NCBI GenBank assembly: GCA_035308165.1
Contig: DATGHC010000010.1
Location: 113,693 to 177,692 of the forward strand
Direction: 5' to 3'
From: DASTCZ01 sp035308165
GTDB lineage: Bacteria > Acidobacteriota > Terriglobia > Acidiferrales > UBA7541
Length of the DNA stretch: 64,000 bases
The position numbers and the translations under genes were made by a program. This document shows positions 60,537 through 64,000 of this stretch, in pieces; positions within the stretch are counted from its first letter, which is position 1; every line of letters begins with the position of its first letter. Below the pieces are notes generated by a model. The model was given only the letters and a program-made list of their open reading frames with translations, was not told the DNA's origin and ran no database searches.

Positions 60537-61891
60537 ATCACTTTGAGGAGCGACCTCGTTCCGCGGGAATGAGCGATGTGGAATCGGCTGCGAAAGGCGC
60601 GCTGTTGGAAAATGCCTCGCGCAGATTGCATGAGCTGCGCGGGGCCGCGTCCTATAATATTTGCTCTCTTTTTGTTCCCGGCCGCCTCGAACTTCTCGGC
60701 AAGCACACGGATTATGCGGGCGGACGGAGCATCGTCTGCGCGATTGAGCGCGGTATCTGCGTGGTGGCGGCGCCCCGCCTGGATGGGCAAGTGCGCATCG
60801 TGGATCTGAAGAGAACGGGGAGCGATTCGGAAATAAGTGTTGCGCTTGACGCCGGAGTGGAACCCAAACGCAAAAACTGGTCAAACTATGCCGCTGTGGT
60901 GGCGCGGAGATTTGCCCGCGACTTTCCCGCGGCGCGGACCGGAGCGGACCTTGTGATCGCGAGTGACCTTCCGCGCGCGTCGGGGATGAGCAGCTCGAGC
61001 GCGCTGATCATTGGAATTTTCATGGCGCTTGCTGAAGTGAATTCACTCGAGCAAAACGAATCCTATCGCAAACACATTCAAAACGGCGAAGACCTGGCCG
61101 GATATCTGGCCGCGGTTGAAAGTGGGGCGGAATTTGCATTTTCTTCGGGTAGTCGCGGAGTGGGGACGCTGGGAGGGAGCGAGGATCACGTTGCGATCCT
61201 TTGTTCACGCGCGGGATTTCTGCGGCAGTATTCCTACTGCCCGGTCCGATTGGAGAAAGAAATCCCTTTGCAAACAGATCTTACTTTTGTGATCGGATGC
61301 AGCGGGGTGAAGGCGGACAAGACGGGGAACGCGCTGGAGGCGTACAACCGGATTTCTTTGGCGGCACGCAAGATCCTTGAATTGTGGAGAGAAAATACTG
61401 GACGCAGTGATGCGACGCTGGCGGGCGCGTTGCAAACGGCGAATGATGCTGCCGAACGATTGCGCCAAATCGTGATTGATTCGTCCGATGCTGAATTTTC
61501 CACCGAGGTTCTGTTGAACCGGCTGAGTCAGTTTATCGAAGAGAGCAACGAGATCGTTCCATCGGCAGGAGAAGTGCTTGCGCGCGGAGACGTGGAAACA
61601 TTCGGAGGATTAGCGGACCGATCGCAATCGTTGGCCGAAGCATTGCTGGGGAATCAGATACCGGAAACGATTGAACTGGCGCGGTCAGCGCGCGCGATTG
61701 GCGGTAGGGCGGCGTCTGCATTTGGCGCGGGATTCGGAGGGAGCGTGTGGGTGCTTGTTCCATCGAGCGGCGCAGGGGAATTTCAAGTTAAGTGGGCGGC
61801 GAGCTACTCGAAGGCGTATCCTGCGCGCGCGGAGACAAGCGAGTTTTTCGTCACGCGCGCGGGACCGGGACTGATTCGGTTTCAGTTGTGA
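60533..61891 (+). CDS. GHMP family sugar kinase (galactokinase-like)
   Basis: 452 residues. GHMP kinase motifs: motif 1 PGRLELLGKHTDYAGG (residues about 50-64; the galactokinase Glu in GEHTDY is Lys57 here), motif 2 RASGMSSSSALIIG (ATP loop), and motif 3 SAFGAGFGGSVWVLV. A central SGSRGVGTLGGSEDH fits the sugar-binding region. The Glu-to-Lys change at the position that contacts the sugar 6-OH in GalK argues against plain galactose as substrate, though only assay could show it. Coupled by 4-nt overlap to the upstream nucleotidyltransferase and 27 nt from the symporter gene. Confidence 0.85.
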   Translation: MNHFEERPRSAGMSDVESAAKGALLENASRRLHELRGAASYNICSLFVPGRLELLGKHTDYAGGRSIVCAIERGICVVAAPRLDGQVRIVDLKRTGSDSEISVALDAGVEPKRKNWSNYAAVVARRFARDFPAARTGADLVIASDLPRASGMSSSSALIIGIFMALAEVNSLEQNESYRKHIQNGEDLAGYLAAVESGAEFAFSSGSRGVGTLGGSEDHVAILCSRAGFLRQYSYCPVRLEKEIPLQTDLTFVIGCSGVKADKTGNALEAYNRISLAARKILELWRENTGRSDATLAGALQTANDAAERLRQIVIDSSDAEFSTEVLLNRLSQFIEESNEIVPSAGEVLARGDVETFGGLADRSQSLAEALLGNQIPETIELARSARAIGGRAASAFGAGFGGSVWVLVPSSGAGEFQVKWAASYSKAYPARAETSEFFVTRAGPGLIRFQL

Positions 61892-61918
61892 AGCGAGAAT
61901 ATTGAAAGCGATTCCTCA

Positions 61919-63412
61919 ATGAGTTTTACGAACCTTGATTGGGTCATTGTCATTACCTATCTCGCCGGTTCGCTTACCGTCGGGCTTCTGGGCAAGAAAT
62001 ACCTCGGTGATGTTAGTCATTATCTGGTCGCGGGGCGCGAGCTTGGACTTTACGTCGGAATCGCCACGCTGGCAGCCACGGAAATCGGCACCATCACGTT
62101 CATGTACAACGCCGAGCTGGGCTACCGCTTCGGGTTCGCGGCGTTTGCCGCGGCGATGATTTCCGGCGTGGTGATGATTTTTGTGGGGCGCACGGGGTTC
62201 ATCATCAGCCGGTTCCGTCAATTGAAGTTGATGACGGTGCCGGAATATTTCGAGGTGCGCTACAGCCGGGGCCTGCGGCTGGTGACGGGGATTCTGGTGG
62301 CGTTGGGCGGAATCCTGAACATGGGAGTGTTCCTGAAAATTGAAGGTGAGTTTCTGACCATCGTGAGCGGGATTCCGGTGCGATATCTGGTGGCGGTGAT
62401 GACCGGGATTTTATTGTTGGAGCTGCTTTACACCGTTGCGGGCGGAATGGTGTCGGTGGTAATCACGGATTTCTTTCAGTACGCGCTGCTCTCGATTGCC
62501 ACGATTCTGGTGACGATTTATTCCGTGCATTTTGTGGGTTGGAGCAACATCGTGCATAAGGTGACGGTGACCATGGGCGCGGCGGGATTCAGTCCCATCG
62601 CCAGTCCGAAATTCGGATGGACGTTCCTGGGCTGGCAAGTCCTGCTGTGGCTTTCCATCGTGACCTGCTGGCAGACGACGGCCATGCGGATTTTTTCCAC
62701 GCGCAGCCCGGAAATCTCCAAGCGGGTGATGACCTGGACCGGATTTATTTTTCTGGGGCGCGGAATGCTGCCGATGTTGTGGGGAATCGCGGCGCTGACA
62801 CTCTTTGGCGCGGGCGTTTTGGACAAAGGCGTTCCTCTGCCGATGGTGCACGGCCAAGCGCTGGCGCCGATTGATGCCATGCCGGCGATGCTGGCGCAGA
62901 TTCTGGGACCCGGCGTGCGCGGAATTGTTGTCGCAGGGATGTTGGCGGCGACGATGTCGGTAAACAGCTCCTATCTTCTGGGATGGAGCGCGGTGATTTC
63001 GCAGGATGTGGTGCTGCCGCTGCGCACGATGATGGGGAAGACACAGCTCAGTTCGCGCGCGCAGCTGGTGGTGAACCGCGTCGCCAATCTTTTTGTGAGT
63101 TTGTTCCTGATGTTCTGGGGGCTTTACTACACGCCGCCGGGCGCGGTGTATCTTTATTTGAATATCACCGGGACGATTTTTCTGGCCGGTGCGTTTGTGT
63201 CGGTGGTTGGCGGACTTTATTGGAAGCGCTCCAGCACTCTGGGCGGATATCTGGCCATGCTGATGGGGGCCGCGGGTGCGATCATTCCCTTCTTTTTTCT
63301 ACACTGGAATGAAAATGTCACTGGGTTTGCGGCGTTTGGATTGGCGGCGAGTGGATTTTGCGCGGGGTCGTTGATTAAGGGGTCGTCGTCTGGAATTCAG
63401 GAATTGCGATGA
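61919..63412 (+). CDS. Sodium:solute symporter (SSS family)
   Basis: 497 residues, about 13-14 membrane segments (first VIVITYLAGSLTVGLLG; GYRFGFAAFAAAMISGVVMIFVG; VVITDFFQYALLSIATILVTI; FVSVVGGLYWKR). SSS hallmarks include the GRELGLYVG loop, a helix broken by GGM and the Na-site-like MSVNSSYLLGWSAVISQDV. It sits 27 nt after the kinase gene, so most likely imports the sugar that the kinase phosphorylates and the nucleotidyltransferase activates. A 48-residue protein is encoded at its 3' end (overlap ATGA). Confidence 0.92.
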   Translation: MSFTNLDWVIVITYLAGSLTVGLLGKKYLGDVSHYLVAGRELGLYVGIATLAATEIGTITFMYNAELGYRFGFAAFAAAMISGVVMIFVGRTGFIISRFRQLKLMTVPEYFEVRYSRGLRLVTGILVALGGILNMGVFLKIEGEFLTIVSGIPVRYLVAVMTGILLLELLYTVAGGMVSVVITDFFQYALLSIATILVTIYSVHFVGWSNIVHKVTVTMGAAGFSPIASPKFGWTFLGWQVLLWLSIVTCWQTTAMRIFSTRSPEISKRVMTWTGFIFLGRGMLPMLWGIAALTLFGAGVLDKGVPLPMVHGQALAPIDAMPAMLAQILGPGVRGIVVAGMLAATMSVNSSYLLGWSAVISQDVVLPLRTMMGKTQLSSRAQLVVNRVANLFVSLFLMFWGLYYTPPGAVYLYLNITGTIFLAGAFVSVVGGLYWKRSSTLGGYLAMLMGAAGAIIPFFFLHWNENVTGFAAFGLAASGFCAGSLIKGSSSGIQELR

Positions 63413-63555
63413 ACTACTGGGAAATATTCTGGACGGTGTGTCTGCTGGGCGCCGGGGGAGCCTTCGCGTTCATTACGATTGTGGTGATTGTGAAGGGCGG
63501 GCCGGATCTTCGGGAAATGCTGAGGCAGTTGCGGCGCCAAAACCTTCAGAAGTAA
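63409..63555 (+). CDS. 48-residue single-pass membrane protein, symporter accessory
   Basis: Starts at the ATG overlapping the symporter stop (ATGA) and ends at TAA 63555; too short for usual ORF cut-offs. Sequence plan: MNYWEIFWTVC, one membrane helix (LLGAGGAFAFITIVVIV), then a basic tail KGGPDLREMLRQLRRQNLQK. The coupling and the single helix suggest a small subunit of, or assembly factor for, the symporter. Confidence 0.75.
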   Translation: MNYWEIFWTVCLLGAGGAFAFITIVVIVKGGPDLREMLRQLRRQNLQK

Positions 63556-63678
63556 GTTTGAGGCGCTTAAGGTCCCGGTGAATTGAAATAGTGGTATTCT
63601 CCGGCAGTCGACGCCAGTCGAGAAATCATGCGGCGCCCACTTGGCGGCAGCCATCTACGCAACTCAGAGGTCATGTCT

Positions 63679-64000
63679 ATGGCAAATAGATACCTCGTGC
63701 TGGGCTTGCTTGGGTTGCTTGGTTTCGGATTGGGTATTAATGCCAACCTTTCGTTTGGCCAAGATGCTAAACATCTGCAAGACTGCAAGAAACGACTGAT
63801 AGAGTGGAGGAATGAAGAGGATCTCGGTATCCGGATGTTTTATTCTCCGGCACTAGGGGAAGCGTTTCACTTTCCAATCGTTTTCTTACCGATGTCTCCG
63901 CTCGATCAGCGACTTGGTTCGCTCGATCGCGAAGTGATTGGCGTAACACCCTCTGAAATGCGCGCCTTGCTCAGTAAGCTGGCTGATTCAAATCTAGATT
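63679..64000 (+). CDS. Secreted protein, N-terminal part (cut by window edge)
   Basis: A frame open from ATG 63679 (AGAGG 8 nt upstream) to the window end, 107 codons without a stop. The N-terminus MANRYLVLGLLGLLGFGLGINANLSFG is a signal peptide, likely cleaved near NLSFG-QD. The visible mature part (DAKHLQDCKKRLIEWRNEEDLGIR) is charged and contains a Phe-rich segment; no family recognised. The preceding 120 bases after the small membrane gene contain no other gene. Confidence 0.7.
   Translation, partial: MANRYLVLGLLGLLGFGLGINANLSFGQDAKHLQDCKKRLIEWRNEEDLGIRMFYSPALGEAFHFPIVFLPMSPLDQRLGSLDREVIGVTPSEMRALLSKLADSNLD

Noticed and set aside
1..64000. CRISPR array, insertion sequences, tRNA genes
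   Set aside because: No regularly spaced direct repeats, no transposase, and no tRNA-like cloverleaf or GTTCRANNC-type arm in a gene-free region was found by eye; a dedicated search could still find short elements.

Overview
The window looks like chromosome of an acidobacterium, probably from the Koribacter/Sulfotelmatobacter/Bryobacter-like part of the phylum. The main reasons are two large orphan permeases of the acidobacterial ADOP type, each preceded by its own PadR regulator, an Oar-like TonB-dependent receptor with an N-terminal carboxypeptidase-regulatory domain, a GWxTD protein, many secreted TPR and beta-barrel proteins, and frequent TTG/GTG starts with good Shine-Dalgarno sites. No phylogenetic calculation was possible, so this is inference from gene content.

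Left part (1-18.5 kb), almost all on the minus strand. The edge holds the start of rnpA and all of rpmH, both too short or too truncated for simple ORF calling. Then come a fold-type-II PLP lyase, a VOC protein (plus strand), a secreted TPR protein, a secreted esterase paired with the TonB receptor, ffh, two membrane proteins behind selD, a bactofilin, parB, parA, a centromere with three parS sites, rsmG and a CPBP protease. rpmH/rnpA, rsmG and parAB-parS are classic origin-proximal genes, so the window probably lies near oriC, although I found no DnaA-box cluster.

Middle (18.5-50 kb). purD-purE; a glycosyltransferase and an EamA exporter; a decayed Ser/Thr-kinase fragment; an ABC-2 exporter pair; a pentapeptide-repeat protein; a sigma-54 two-component system; a minus-strand run of a cytochrome c/copper-oxygenase-like/TPR fusion, a GWxTD protein and a barrel protein; then a MacA-like adaptor, a MacB/LolD-like ATPase and two ADOP-PadR pairs. 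An aminotransferase and a DUF1801 protein follow. The aroQ-pheA pair for phenylalanine synthesis is preceded by what looks like a complete transcription attenuator: a Phe/Tyr-rich leader peptide and mutually exclusive protector, antiterminator and terminator stems.

Right part (50-64 kb). A secreted phosphoesterase with a strong terminator, an ATP-grasp ligase, two small proteins, an AT-richer island with a DUF433-type antitoxin and PIN-like toxin, purB, a Tat-exported protein of unknown function, and a tightly coupled cassette of sugar nucleotidyltransferase, GHMP kinase, Na+/solute symporter and a 48-residue membrane protein that looks like a sugar uptake and activation (salvage) module. The window ends inside a secreted protein.

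The most interesting items are the pheA attenuator, the parA-parB 179-nt overlap beside three parS sites and a bactofilin, the sugar-salvage cassette with its altered kinase motif, and the toxin-antitoxin island.
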